From Zanthoxylum bungeanum (taxonomy: Eukaryota > Streptophyta > Magnoliopsida > Sapindales > Rutaceae): a stretch of DNA of 64,000 nucleotides. The DNA lies in contig SKCR01041614.1 in the NCBI GenBank assembly GCA_019454045.1, positions 1 to 64,000 on the forward strand. Reading direction: 5' to 3'. Under the pieces are notes generated by a model that did no database searches, was not told the DNA's origin, and worked only from the letters and a program-made list of their open reading frames with translations. Position numbers and translations under genes: made by a program. Within the stretch, counting starts at the first letter, position 1. Every line of letters starts with the position of its first letter. Shown piece after piece: positions 23,383 through 36,702 of the stretch.

Positions 23383-25908
23383 TTGGATTTTGATACTGGA
23401 TGTGGTACTCACATATGTACTCATGTGCATGATCTGCAGATTAGCAGGAGACTGGCTTCATGGGAGATCGACATGCGAGTCGGAAATGGGATGAGAGTCA
23501 TCGTTTTGACCGTTGGCACCTATGTTTTGAATCTGCCATCCAGGCATGTACTTACATTAGGCGATTGTTATTTTGTACCTAGTTTGACTAGGAGTATAAT
23601 CTATGTATCTAGTTTAACCCGATGTGGGTATACCTTTGTATTCAGGAACACTGGGTGTTTTGTTTATAAATATGATATTGAGATATGTACAGCAGATGTG
23701 AATAATGGTATTTATATTTTGAATATAAACGAATATCAAACATATAACATGACAAACAAAAAGCTCAAATTGAGTAAAACAGATGAGACTTATTTGTGGG
23801 TTTGTCGTTTGGGACACATTAACAAAACTCGTTTATCCACACTTTCGAAGAATGGATACTTGGACGAATTTGATCCTAATTCATATGATGTCTGTGAATC
23901 TTGTTTGTTAGGCAAAATGCCTAAAATACCTTTTAGTGGTAAAGGTGTACGTGCCACCGTGCTGTTAACCCTCGTTCATAGTGATGTATGCGGGCCCATA
24001 TCTAGCCAGGCTAGAGGTGGATATGAATAAATCGTAACCTTTACGGATGATGCATCGTGTTATGGTTATGTGTATCTTATGAACACAAGTCGGAAACTTT
24101 TGAGAAATTCAAAGAGTTTCAACACGAAGTAGAAAAATAGACTAGCAAAAGTATTAAAACATTACGGTCGAACCATGGTGGAGAATACTTAAGCAATGAG
24201 TTTCAAGATTACTTGAAAGAATATGGTATTCTTCACAGTAGACTCCTCCCGGAACACCTCAATTGAACGGTGTGTCCGAACGAAGAAACCAAACTTTGTT
24301 GGACATGGTAAGGTCAATGATGAGTCGCACAGAGCTACCGATTTCCTTCGGAAGATACGCATTAAACAGTGCAATACTAATTTTGAATAAGGTTCCGTCA
24401 AAGTCTGTTGAACAGATTCCATATGAAATATGGACAGGAAAGAAACCGGTTTCTTATTCTTGAAGATTTGGGGATGCAGGGCATATGTTAAACGTTTGGA
24501 TAGTACCAAACTAGAACCCAAATCGGATAAGTGTCTATTTGTAGGTTATCCTAAGGAAACGAAAGGATATTATTTCTATAACCCAAAAGAGAACAAAATA
24601 TTTGTTGCTCTTCATGTGGTTTTCCTAGAAAAGAAATTCACAAATGCAGTGATAAGTGGGAGGAAAGTAGAACTCGATGAAAATTGGAGTGATACTGTTC
24701 CTTGCACCGACCCCCTCACGGAACACGAACAGTCCATCAGATATGAGACTGTTCCATAATCTTCTGATACACAAGAACCGCGTAAGTCGGAGAGAGTCAG
24801 AAAACAACCTGAGAGGTATGGGTTTCTGATCTCACCTCATGTAGACATTAATCTTATTGAGGAAGATGAACCGGCTACGTATGAGGAAGCGATACAAGGT
24901 ATCGACTCTGCTTTATGGCAAGAAGCCATGAAGTCTGAAATGGATTCCATGTATACCAACCAAGTTTGGACACTGGTTGATGTACCAGAAGGCATTAAGC
25001 CTATTGGTTATGAAAGGGTCTTCAAAAAGACGACAGACATGGTAGGCAACATACAAACATACAAAGTTAGGCTTGTAGCTAAAGGGTATCGTCAACGATA
25101 TGGTGTCGATTACGACGAAAATTTTTCACCCGTTGCCATGATTAAAACCATTCAGATAATGCTTGCTATTGCTGCATATTTCGATTATGAAATATGGCAG
25201 ATGGATGTCAAAACCGCTTTCATTAACGAAAACCTTTTGGAGGATGTTTATATGTAAAAACCTGATGGTTTTGTCTTACCAAGACATGCAAACAAGGTTT
25301 GCGAGTTAAACCGATCCATTTATGGATAAAAGCAAGCATCGCGTTCTTGGAACCATCGTTTTGATGAGATCATAAAAGAATATGGTTTCATTCAAAACGA
25401 AGATGTTTCTTGTGTATATAAGAAGGTTAGTGGGAGTGCACTGACATTCATTGTCCTATACATTAATGATGTATTGCTTCTTGGAAATGACATTCCCATG
25501 CTACAATCGGTGAAAGCTTGGATTTCATTAAAATTCTCCATGAAAGACCTGGGAGAGGCAGCCTTTATTCTAAGAATAAGGATCTACCAGGATAGATCTA
25601 GAAAGCTGCTGGCACTCTCCCAGAGCTCGTACATTGACAAAGTGTTGACGAGATTCAACATGGATCAGTCCAAGAGGGGGTTGCTTCCGGTGTCACATGG
25701 CATCTCTCTATCGAAGGATATGTGTCCTAAAACTCAAGATGAGATAGATGCAATGATTCGGATCCCGTATGCTTCAGCAGTCGGATCAATTAAGTACGTC
25801 ATGATATGTACGCGACTTGATGTCTCATATGCTTTGAGCATGTGCAGTCGCTATCAGGCCGATCCAGGTGATGGTCCCTGGATTGCTGCAAAGAACATCC
25901 TTAAGTAT
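23383..25908 (+). pseudogene. C pol: protease, integrase, reverse transcriptase remnants
   Basis: The protease motif DTGCGTHIC is at 23388, in a frame different from gag. The integrase zinc region (CRLGHINKTRL, CESCLLGKM) runs to 24000, then LVHSDVCGP; the catalytic core is broken around 24030-24300 and resumes with GVSERRNQTLLDMVRSM. RT pieces are 24928-25257 (QVWTLVD, DYDENFSPVA, MDVKTAF) and 25260-25908. The catalytic YVDD box reads YIND, so the first Asp is lost. RNase H is absent because a deletion joins RT to LTR2 at about 25905. Several stops and frame changes show it is dead. Confidence 0.88.
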
Positions 25909-27309
25909 TGGTCGTTTTGAGCTTTAATAGGTTCTGTGTACGCCTGTATTGGGTTTACTGAGAATCGTAGTGTATTGGATGTGATGTCAAGATGGGAGTA
26001 TCACTTCAGTCATATGGAGATGATGGTCATACAGGATACGAAACTAGTACCCTTATAAAGCTGCGGCTATTGGTATAGTATGACTAGGTCATGACTTCCC
26101 GATTACAGAGATTAGTTAATCGGGATCCGATATATACTTCGTACGGGGAAGACACAGAGCCAGCCCTAGGCCTAACATGTGACATCGATACTATATCGTA
26201 TTACGTATTATATAATTTTAGTATTACTATGGCTAATACAGATGATATTACTAGGTGAATATTTCTGGAGAATTGGGTAGGCACGGTGCTTTGCTAGAAG
26301 CCAACCATGTCTTGTAAATCGGTGAGAACATGGTACGGGGTATGCATGTGTTCGGATAGTCCGATAACCGTATTTACTGCCAACATATCCATGAATCTCT
26401 TGGGTCGCTTCCCAAAGATTCACCAATGACATTTGACTCATATAGAATTAATCTGGGATTAATTATGAGAGAGAAAATTAATCTGGGATTAATTAGGACA
26501 AGAATTAATTTGGGATTAAATTCATATTGAAGAGAGAACGCGATTAATTAAATTTAATAGTTAAATTAGGTTTTTCTATTTAATTTATTTATTTATGGCT
26601 AAAATAATATATCGGATATATTAATTGAAATTGGATTTCAATGCGAAATTAAAATTGAATTTTAATTAGGGCGAAAGAATTAATTTAGAATTAATTTGAA
26701 TGCGACTATCGTAATAATTTTGCGAGGTATAAATATTTAATTAAATTGGATTTAATTATGGCGCGACGGCAAATTCGTTTATTTGGAATTAAATGAACCC
26801 GATAAAATTGCCCGTGACTTAGCGTGTGTCTTTTTGTGTTTTGGGAACACAAAATATCTTTGACTTTGGTGGGACCAAGTCAAGTTGTGTGTTAAAGAAG
26901 CCAACTTAAATTTTGAATTTAAAATATGGTGGGACCACATGACTTACATCAAAAGTCAATTATTGATGGAAGTAGTTGGCTTTAATAAAATGCATCTTTT
27001 AACACACACCAACTAAGTTTGGAAACTATTCACTCTCTCATCTCTTCTCTCACTGCCATTCTTCTTCTCTCCATTAGTGAAATTTTGCTTCAAAAATTTC
27101 ATCAAAGCTAGCACTTGGAGGAGTCAAATGAGGTGATAGGGAACCTCACCCAAGGAACAAACAACTAAACAACAAGCTTGGAGCTTCATCCAAAAGAGCA
27201 AATTTTTGAAATTTCTCCATAAATCAATGTAAGTGATTCCGCCACATTTCTTGATTTTTCACACATAGAATCATGTTTAGGATCTTGTGGCATGTCTTAG
27301 AGACTAACA
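25909..27309 (+). repeat. C LTR2, 5'-truncated
   Basis: Starts in mid-LTR at sequence matching 16876 of LTR1 and ends ACTAACA at the right TSD. About 0.5 kb of LTR start, the 3' non-coding region and RNase H are missing. The junction lies at AAGTATTGGTCG, a short stretch plausible in both parents. TATA and downstream parts align with LTR1. Confidence 0.85.
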
Positions 27310-27685
27310 CTAACCCCCTCCCAGTTTCCTTATTTTATAGGTACTCTCGGAGGGCGAGCTCGGGAGGACGGATACTGATGCTGTCACTAGGGATGGAGTC
27401 CACCAGTACGAGTCAGAAATAAAGCGATAGTCTAGTCAGACTCAAGTATGAGTCTTGTATTAGTTATTGATTGTGTGTAGTCATTGTAAAAACAATTGTT
27501 ACTAAGTACGATAATTAATATTGAGTTTGTTTTCTATGTTTTTGAGTTAGACTTCGGTCATATATAAAATATAGTCAAATAGAGAAAAGTGTATTAGTAT
27601 CTGTTTATGGTTAGATAGTCAGAGGCTTATGGGGTTAGTACGGCTGTCCCCTGCCGGTTACATCTCCCAGATCGGGGATGTTACA
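27310..27685 (+). repeat. Element E 5' LTR, right fragment
   Basis: Resumes E's LTR directly after C (TSD CTAAC 27310-27314) and ends GGGGATGTTACA. It aligns with 33970-34347 of the 3' LTR. Confidence 0.87.
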
Positions 27686-27689
27686 AAGA

Positions 27690-27706
27690 TGGTAATCAGA
27701 GCATGG
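27690..27706 (+). promoter_or_regulatory. E primer binding site (tRNA-iMet, one extra base)
   Basis: TGGTAATCAGAGCATGG, 4 nt after the LTR. F has the canonical TGGTATCAGAGCATGG at 36707, so E's copy has a one-base insertion. Confidence 0.8.
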
Positions 27707-30700
27707 TCTAGGGAGTCAGCGACTGTAGTGGGTAGAGTGTTGGGGTCTTGTATACGTAGTATGTCTGGGATGCTCGTATGCATGGCACTGCCTCTCCAGT
27801 ATCCGATCCTCGAACGTCCTCAAAGTTCTATAGACAGGTTAGTGAGCCGTACTATACTAGTATTCTTTACGAGAATAATTATACTCTAGATTCAAGATTA
27901 GGAATCTTCTTGAAGTTATTCAGCCTATTACCAGAAGAATAAACGAGCTATGAAACCAGACAGTAGGATTTTAAGAAAGTTATCAAGGGAGTGAGAAAGG
28001 AAAGCCATAAGAAAGTAAAGAAGGATGCATAAGAGTTTAAGTGGCCAGAGATAAAGAATAGTAAAGAGGTGGAATAAGGTAATAAAATTTGAGGATATCT
28101 ACCCTGGACAATAGAAAGAGAGTAGAAAAGCCCGAACAAGAAATAAAGTGCCTAGAAGATGTAAGAACCCTTCCATCCTCAAAACATTCCTTCATGTCGA
28201 ACTTATAGTCTTCAAGTACTTCCCATAGATAGTAAAGTCCTATGAGTACCCACCCAGGAAAATATGAAGAGAAATGAAAAGTTAGAAAGAGAAGTAAGAG
28301 ACAGAATTAAGATATATATGCAATCAGAAGCAAATTGAGATAGATGAATAGAAACAGATAGATAAGAAAGTGCCAAAATCTGTAGTAGTAAGAATCAGAG
28401 ACACGAAGTTAGATAATAAAGGACAATACAAGTGTTTGTAGTAAAGAATAGTGTAGCAAGACTAAAACTAAATAAAAATCCAAGTAGATCTAATCCAAGT
28501 TTCTTTCCTTCAAGCGAGATTCATTTCCTTAGATATTCTTCCAAAGTGATCTAATAACTCTCGAGCACCTCGAATAGATAGCGAATTCCCCGAATAACCA
28601 AGGACAGTTATAAGGTAGAAGAAGTAAGAAAGTCAAGGTCGATCGTGGAAACTTCTAATGGATGTGGGATGACATGGAGATGTAGAGATTTTAGATTCCC
28701 CAAACCCAGGCCCATAGACAAATAAGATAAATGACTTCAGAAAGTGATTAGTTGCCATAGTCAAGGAATCCAATAAATAAGGCACCGACCTACCCAGATT
28801 CTTACTCCTCTGTGATACCAGCTAAGGAAGTTGTTCTAACGGAGTCTATCTCATACCTACCCTACATGAGCAATAGACTCTATCAGGACATAGAATACTA
28901 GAGCAAGGATGTAGAAACCCATCAAGACACAAATAAAAGAACCGACGAGATATAAAGCAGTTCCTACCAACATAGATATAGACAACTATAAGAAACCTAA
29001 TGAGAGTTTACCTTAAGAAATGGAAAGACCATGGAAAGTAGATAACCAAGAAAAGAATTCTGGAAGTCTCAGAAGATATGAATAAGAGAACCTAAGATAA
29101 CCCAAGAATAAAACAAGTCAGCGCGAGGCCTACAAGACTAGTGGGAGTCCATAAGATAGACCAAATGTCATAGGACCCACAGATAAGCCCAAGATATCAG
29201 TAAACCCCAGAAGAATATAAGAATAAACTGGAGAGGTTGGAGACATTTTGGAGTGATAAGAGTACCAGTACGGACAGTAGAATAGAGTGCCAAAATTGAA
29301 ACTTATAGTAAGAACATATATCAGGGATCTAGAAAGTAATCAGAAGTATCAGTCACCACTAGTGTTGGCGGTACAACTTAGAACCGAGAGTCAAGATATG
29401 GAAGATATAAAAAGAGATGCGAAAGGTAACACGGAAACTCAGAAAGAATCATCACTAGAATTAGTAGTATGGTGTAGAGCCAAGGAAATAGGATCTGAAA
29501 ACAGTAAGAAGGAAAACAGAAGTGTCAGAAAGATTCAGTATGTTTAGAGACATGGATAATGTAGTTTGGAGATAGCCAGGATAAGTGAAGACTCTAACTA
29601 AGCCAGTGAGCATAAGACCGTCTTTCAACTTAGAGCCCATTAAAAAGAAGGACTGGTAGATTGGAGGAAAAACATGAAATGGAATAGTTCAAGGCTACAA
29701 TAAGTTAAAACAAAGCCTAGAAGCCTCATAGAATTAAGAAACCCTTAAAGAAGCAAAGACTTAGAAGTACAAATAGACTAGTGAAAACAACTCTTAGGGA
29801 CATAGTGAACAAATTATAAAGAATTTCTTGCTATTGAGCAGAAAGGATTAGACAAAGAGTGGTACCCGGACCAAAGATTTAGTAAAAGATATCCTAAGTA
29901 ATCGAAATAGATAGAGTCTTTAAAAAGTTAAGGGAATAAAGAGTGGAAGGAACTGAGACAAGGAATAAATCTTTGTGGTGGATCAAGTCTCTTAAGGAAG
30001 AATAACAAAGAGAATATAGTAGTACTCAGAGGGTTAGACAATAGAGACTAAACATGAATGAGTATAGAGGTAGTACGAGAAAGTTGTTGGAGAACAGAGC
30101 TCTAAAAGAGTTTCACAGAAGAGATGGAGAGATCGATTGTTGAAAATGATCAAGAGTAAAAAAAAAGAAGGCAAACCAGACAGTTTTAGTAGTAGTACCC
30201 TAGCAGGGAAGCCAACATCAGATAGGAAAATTGCAGAATCATGAGTTTATAGATGAGCAACATATACAACTGCAGCATGTATACTTAGTGAGGACACCAC
30301 CACTGAGAGACACCAGGATAATTCCCACCCTCCCAACCCTCGTTAAACAACGGCCACAGAAACATATCTTTAAGGTTACCTCAAGATATTCCCATGAATA
30401 AGTTAAAATGTAGTAAAGGAAGACCAAAAACATAAGACCTTCAGATGTAGTTTAAGAATGAAACAAAGTGAGAGACAGTTCTGAGTAAAAGAGTCAGAAA
30501 GGAAGTTGTTAAGTTGGAACTGTACATAAATAAAGTAGTAGTCAAGTAATAACCGAGATTCCAAGAAACCACAGATTGATGAAATGATAGGTACGTAAAG
30601 AAAAAAGATATTCCCCAAGTAAAAAGACAGAGACATAGACCAAGAAAGTTCTCAGTAGATAGTAGAATAAAGCAGAGGATGAAAAGAGTACTAAGGAAAA

Positions 30701-31752
30701 AGTTATGGAGTGAAGCTGTTAAGGTACAACAACGGTAGAAGAGAATACTTAATAGGTAAAGACAAAAGTAAGTAACAACAAGCTAATTTTAGTCACGTAG
30801 TCATAAAAAGTACCCAGCCCGACCAAACCACTACGAGTTTAGGACAGCTTTAGCCACAAGTATTATAGTACGGAGATGAAGAGATAAGTTATTGTGAAGC
30901 TGTAATTGACATAGAAAATAAATTCCCGAGCTACGGAATATTGGCGAGTAAGTGAGTAACGATCTTTGAAAGCAAAGTATGAAAGAGTATAAACTTTAAC
31001 CAGAACCAAATCACTAACATCAATGTGGATAGCAAAGATTACCATTTAAGTACCAAAGTGCACGTCCTTAAGCTTGAAGTTTTACCCAGTTGAGGAGAGA
31101 CTGTTAGGAAGTCACCCAGAAGCAACGTTTTTAGTACAAGCATCATTGATAGACAATAATACTAAGCTAAGAAACCCTAGACAATATTACAAGCAGATGG
31201 AGTTTGGATAGAAGAATATAGAGAATTAAGTACATATGTGATGAGATAGAAGATTAAGATCAAGTTAAGTGATTAACGAGCATAAGTAAAGATCTAAACG
31301 AAGTGATTTCCTATGAAAAAGGAAAGTCAAGCACCGTTAGAGGACTGGAAATGAAGCAGTTAAGAATACTCAGTAATAATCTTATGAAACAAAGAACGAA
31401 GTGGTACTTCTCGGAAAAGAACCTAAAGGATATCCACTGTAGCCACGAATTCTGAAGCAGTTTATCTAAGTATGACAAAAGGATTGAGACATAAGTTAGA
31501 TATTAAGAATGATGAAGGACCTCATATGTTTACTAGTCAAAAGATAAATGATCAGCCGGGCAAAGGCTTTCGTTGTTAAGTTATTTGGAAGCCTCGATAA
31601 TACAAAACAGGTACCCCAAAGTATGAAGATCACATTAACAAGTTAGTGTACAGCTCTATTATAACTTCCAAGGTACGACATTCTAGCTTCAGTAATCCTG
31701 AGACCTTAGATAAGATCCCAAGTTTAAAGATGATTCGATGATGAATCCTATT

Positions 31753-31763
31753 TAATGGGGGAA
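31753..31763 (+). promoter_or_regulatory. E polypurine tract
   Basis: AATGGGGGAA lies 2-3 bases before the 3' LTR start TGTAACGAACGG and is the likely plus-strand primer site. Confidence 0.7.
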
Positions 31764-31765
31764 TT

Positions 31766-34347
31766 TGTAACGAACGGAGGTCCCTACTATTGTTGACTCC
31801 TTGAGTGTAGTACTGTTACACCGCGGGACGAATGTTACGTGATATAATGTATGTTCGAGTGTATATTCGCATAACAACTTTATGGATAAACAGTAAATTC
31901 TTCGAGACTTCGATGAGGGATTCTGTGATATTCCACTACGAGTAGCTCATAGTATTTGGGCTGTCATTTTCTCAAACGAACTCCAATTTTATGAATTTCA
32001 TATCATCACAAAACTAAGATCGAGATCTACAACTTCAAGTTGAATATTTTGCCAAATTTGGACCAGCAACAGGCCAAAAACGTAAGTCAAAAATTTGGAT
32101 GAATAGTGATTTTTGGTCAAATTGGAAGATTCTCAAACTTTCTACTCACTTCCACACTTTCTCCAATCTTCCAAATTTCATACAACCCCCACTATATAAA
32201 GAGTATACTATTCACAAATCACAAAATTTTGAAACAAAAAAGAAAGAAAAAGACGTGAGATGAGGAAGAAACAAGAATATGAAGAAGGAAAGAAGAAGAA
32301 GAGAGAAGAAAAGAAGAAGAGAGAATAAGGTAGAGGCAATACGAATGGCATCCATGGAACCTTGAAAGATAAAGAAAACAGACAAAGAATAGGTAAGGTC
32401 CTTTGACCCAATTTTGAATTGTGGATTTTGATGATAAAATATTATATGAATGATAGAAGCATATTAGAAATTGCTTTTAGTAACATGACATTTGTGGGAA
32501 TTGAGTGAAATCCCTAAATTTTGAGTTAGTTAAGAATATGAGATTAAAGTGATGAAATGGGTTTAATCTTATGGATTATATGGTATAGATTGGAAGTTGG
32601 TTGTTGATGAGATGATGATGTAGTTTATGAAGAATTGAGTGTAATATAATGTATTGAACATTGGTTTTAGTATGGGAATAATAGGGTTATGCATTTGGGT
32701 AGATTAAAATTGAAGAAGAAAAACAAAAACAAAAACCTAGAAACTGCTTCGCGTCACGACGCTGGAGGGTTTTGCGTCGCGACTCGAAAGAGTAAAATTT
32801 GGGCACGCCTATAGTTCATGCGCGTCGCGACGCGCCCTGGCCTGCGTCGCGACGTGAGTTCAAAATGTGGCCCGAATCAGTTTTAAGTCATCCATGTTCC
32901 TTTCTAGCACGCTTGTGGCCGCCTTATAGGTATCGTATCAGTTCGTAGGTATACCTTACATCGAGTTATAAGACAATAAGCCTTATAGACAAGATATGTT
33001 AATGCATCACTCAGCTTAGTTAAATTCCGATATTCATTTTTACAACTTACATGCTAATTAAGTCCCGATCATAGATTATCCACAGAAACCATAATTTCAT
33101 TCGACAAGGGATCCAGTACCAGCCAGATTCCAAAACAGTGAGTGGACACTACTCTTTCTTTTGTTGATTTGTATTGTGTTATTTTGCAAACATACTTATT
33201 TTTATGCTTTAGGGCGTTAGATTACTTTTATCACTGTTACTTCATGAAGATTTATGTTTCAAGTTACGTTTGAGACAAATGTGTTTTTCAGGCATGATTT
33301 TATGATTTTTCGGGGCATGGGGGAAAAACCCACCCCAGTATGTAACTTGAGATATTCTGGAATTGACGGACAAAGGACATGTGCACATGTAGAGGACTGG
33401 AGGGACGGCGATACGTAATGCCCCCAGATCCTAGTTCAGGGCTAGGGGACGGCGATACATAACGCCCATAGACCCTAGTTTCCGGGTCAGGTAGTAGCAT
33501 GGATCAGCTCTACAAACTCTAGTTCAGTGGCTTGGGGGATGGCCATACGTAACGCCTCAAGACCACCAGTTTCAGGGACATAAGTGGCATGCTTTGGGGG
33601 ACAGCGATACGTAACGCGCCAAAGTCATGGTTTTTCATTCCTAGCTCCAGTTAGACGTATGGGGGGACTTCGATATATAACGCCCTCATACGTCAAATTT
33701 TCAGACACATATCAGTTTTCAGATAACAGATTTTCAGAAAAAGAGTTTCTAGACATCAGATTTTCAAAAAACAGTTTTCAGAGAGCATATTTTAGAAACA
33801 AATTTCAGAAAGCAGTTTTTAGAAACATAAGTTTTATAAAAGAGATTTCGGACAAGTTTTCAGAAAGAGAGATTTCATGTAAAGTTATTTTTGGAATTCA
33901 GGCTTTAGCATCAAAAGTTTTTATAATAATATTTCGTGTTTCGTCCACTCACTTAGATCGTTTAACGATCTAACCCCCCCTCCCAGTTTCCTTATTTTTT
34001 AGGTACTCTCGAAGGGCGAGCTTAGAAGGACGGATACTGATGCATTCACTAGGGATGGCGTCCACCAGTACGAGTTAGAAATAGAGCGAGAGTCCAGTCA
34101 GAGTCAAATATGAGTCTTGTATTAGTTATTGATTGTGTGTAGTCATTGTAAAAATAATTGCTACTAAATACGGTAATTAATATTGAGTTTGTTTTTTTGG
34201 GTTTTTGAGTTGGGCTTTGGTCCCATACAAAATATAGTCAAATAGAGAAATTATATTAGTATCTGTTTATGGTTAGATAGTCAGAGGCTTATGGGGTTAG
34301 TACGGCTATCCCATGCCAGTGACATCTCCCAAATCGGGGATGTTACA
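31766..34347 (+). repeat. Element E 3' LTR (complete)
   Basis: 2582 bp from TGTAACGAACGG to GGGGATGTTACA, with 6-bp inverted ends TGTAAC/GTTACA. TATA box near 32191-32199 (ACTATATAAAG). Four GCGTCGCGACGC-like motifs (32750-32870), five GATACGTAACGCC units (33399-33690) and the TTTTCAGA array (33705-33890) follow. It preserves the unoccupied target sites of both A1 (about 32690) and C (about 33970). The ORF at 33584-33973 reads the TTTTCAGA repeats. Confidence 0.88.
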
Positions 34348-36702
34348 TTACGGGATGAAGGTAACATAATATAAATTATGTTGAGACACAAATACACTCA
34401 TGGAACGACTTTGAGGACAATCGATAAATTCTTCAAAATTCCGATAAGAAATTCTATGATGTTCCATTCCGGATAGCCTATGGTATTTTAGGCATAACAT
34501 TCTCATACGATCTTCGATTTTTATGAATTTTATATCGCCAGAAATCTAAGACCGAGAGCTACATCTTTCATGTTGGGTATTTTTTCAAAATCGAATCTAA
34601 AATGGGTCAAATATCGTGATTTCCCTAACAGCTATAGTAAATTTCGAGAAATGACTAGAAATGGGATATGTGGCAAATTTTCAACCACCCAAATCCATCA
34701 CAAAAATCAGCCCCTTCCTCTATAAATAGGACAATATTCTCTCATTCCAAAAGTGAAAAATTGGGTAGAAAAAAATAAGGAAAAACGTGAGAGAAGAAAG
34801 GGAAGAAGAGAAGAAAAGAAGAAGAAGAATAGAAGAAAAGAAAGAAAAGAGAGAAGAAAGGAGAATGAGAAGCAAGAAGAAGAAGAAGAGCATCAATTGG
34901 GGGCTTAGAGAATGAAGAAAATCAAGAAGAAGAAGGTAATAAAACTTGACCAAAACTTAGTTTGTTAAATTTTGAAAGCATGATGATAGAATAGAGATGT
35001 TGGCATGATAAAGATTGTATATTGGTGATTACTAAGTAAGGAAAATGATTGTTGAGTTAAATACCCAAATTTGAAAAATATTAAAGGTTGATTTAAAAAC
35101 AAGAAGTTTGAGGTTAAAGAATTATTTGAGGATGATAATTTGATATAGAATATGTGAAATTAAAGTTCAATAAGTTGGTTTGAGTAATATTTTGTTAAGG
35201 GAGTTCTTGTGATAATTTTGGGTGTAAGATAAACATGGAGAAACAAACACATAATTCTGGAAAACGGTTCCGCATCACGACGCCTAAAGAGTTCACGTCG
35301 CGACGCGAGTTGAATATTTTTAACTATGTTTCTGGAATTGGGCGTGTCGTGATGAGCAAGGTTCGGTGTCGCGACGCGAAGACCAGAACTTTCCCAAATC
35401 AATTTTAATGTAGTCCGGTTTAACCCTAGCATGTTAGAAAGCACCATAAGGGTCTCGTATTAGATCGTATACATATATTACATCTTGATATAAGTATGAT
35501 ACCTATCGGAGTGTTAGCAACCACTTAAATAAGTAAATTTAGCCTGATTCCGTAGTACGTTTCTTAATCCATTTCTAATCTAGTTTATCAATGTAGATCA
35601 TTGCATGAATCATAATTTTCTTCGGAAGAGTAATTAGCGCTAGTCAGATTTTAAACCTGTGAGTGGACATTTTCCTTGTATTTTGACTTTCATTTTGTTA
35701 TTTTTCATATCAGACTTATTTTTACGCTTTACGACGTTAGATGATTTTATTACAATTATTTCATGAAAGTTTATTATTTAAGTTATCTTTGAGAAAGAAA
35801 CATTTTCAAAGTATGATTTTATGGTTTTCGAGGCATGAGGTAAAAACCCACCTCAGAATGTAACTAGATACAGACATGGAATTGACAGATAACATGTGCA
35901 CATGTAGAGGACTGGGGTGACAACGATACATAATGCCCCCAGATCCTAGTTCATGACTAGGGATGATAGATGCCCCTAGATTCTAATTTCAGAGCTTGGA
36001 GGGTAGCATAGATTCGCACCCCCAGTTCTAGTTTTAGGGATAGGAGTGGCATGCCCATACATCAGGTTTTCAGAGACAGATACAATTTTCAGAGACAATT
36101 TTCAGAAAAGGTTTTTAGAAAAAAATGTTTTCAGAAAACAGCAGTTTTTAAGAAACCTTCAGAAAAGATAAGTTTTACAAAAAGTGTTCAGAATAGATTT
36201 TCAGAAAGAAGCCCAGAGTTTTCAGACAGAAAAAGAGTTTTCGTAGAAAGCTATTTCTTGAACCTTGGTTTTAGAATCAAATATTTTTATAACAGTATTT
36301 AAATTTTCATCCACTCACTTAGATCGTACGACGGTCTAACCCCCAACTCTCAGTTTCTTGTTTCACAGGTATACCCAGAGGACAGATACTGTTGTAGTCA
36401 CTAGGGTATGAAGTCGACCAGTTCAAGTCAGAGAGAGTAAGAGTCCAGTCAGAGTCAAGTAAAAGTTATGTATTAATTTTCTGGCTATGTGATAGTCATT
36501 GTAAAAGTACGTGTTATTGGATACACAGTTATTAATGTTGAGTTTGCATATTATGTTATTAAGTTTGGGCTACGGTCCATACATAAGATATTTAAACAGA
36601 TAAAAGATTATTAGTTTTTTCCATGGTTAGAGAGTCAGAGGCTCATGGGAATAGTATGGCATATTCTTTGCCCGTAGCATCTCTCGGATTGGGGATGTTA
36701 CA
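34348..36702 (+). repeat. Element F 5' LTR (lacks its first ~50 bp here)
   Basis: Similar throughout to the E LTR but clearly diverged. It starts at a point matching about 31817 of the E LTR, directly at E's right end, as expected if E inserted into F's LTR and F's first bases lie upstream of the window. It has a TATA box (CTCTATAAATAGG, 34719-34731), paired TCGCGA modules (35270-35390), a TTTTCAGA array (36060-36245) and the end GGGGATGTTACA. Confidence 0.82.

Larger units (their letters stand above)
10044..27309 (+). mobile_element. C: decayed Copia retrotransposon with nested insertions
   Basis: Bounded by TSD CTAAC (10039-10043 and 27310-27314). LTR1 (10044-10159 plus 16465-18325, interrupted by a LINE) ends GACTAACA and is followed by a tRNA-iMet PBS. 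Gag (split by a solo LTR), protease, integrase and RT pieces follow in Copia order on the plus strand. LTR2 (25909-27309) is missing its first part and is fused directly to the RT region. It is non-functional. Confidence 0.9.
27686..31765 (+). other. Element E internal region, purine-rich and without a recognisable gene
   Basis: 4.1 kb between PBS and polypurine tract. The plus strand is strikingly rich in A and G throughout. No frame is open for more than about 86 codons, and I find no Gag knuckle, DTG/DSG protease, YxDD or integrase motif. The region is collinear with F (36703-38357 plus 41295-42725), including blocks at 28000/37000 and 29630/41295. E and F are therefore related non-autonomous elements, or copies decayed beyond visual recognition. 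Confidence 0.7.

Noticed and set aside
27686..31765. Hidden Gypsy pol in element E
   Set aside because: I looked for RT YxDD, integrase HHCC/DDE, protease and knuckle motifs in the visible frames and found none. Left as non-coding pending a profile search.
31814..31820. E 3' LTR start at TGTTACA 31814
   Set aside because: TGTAACGAACGG at 31766 directly follows a polypurine tract and forms inverted ends with GTTACA; 31814 does neither.
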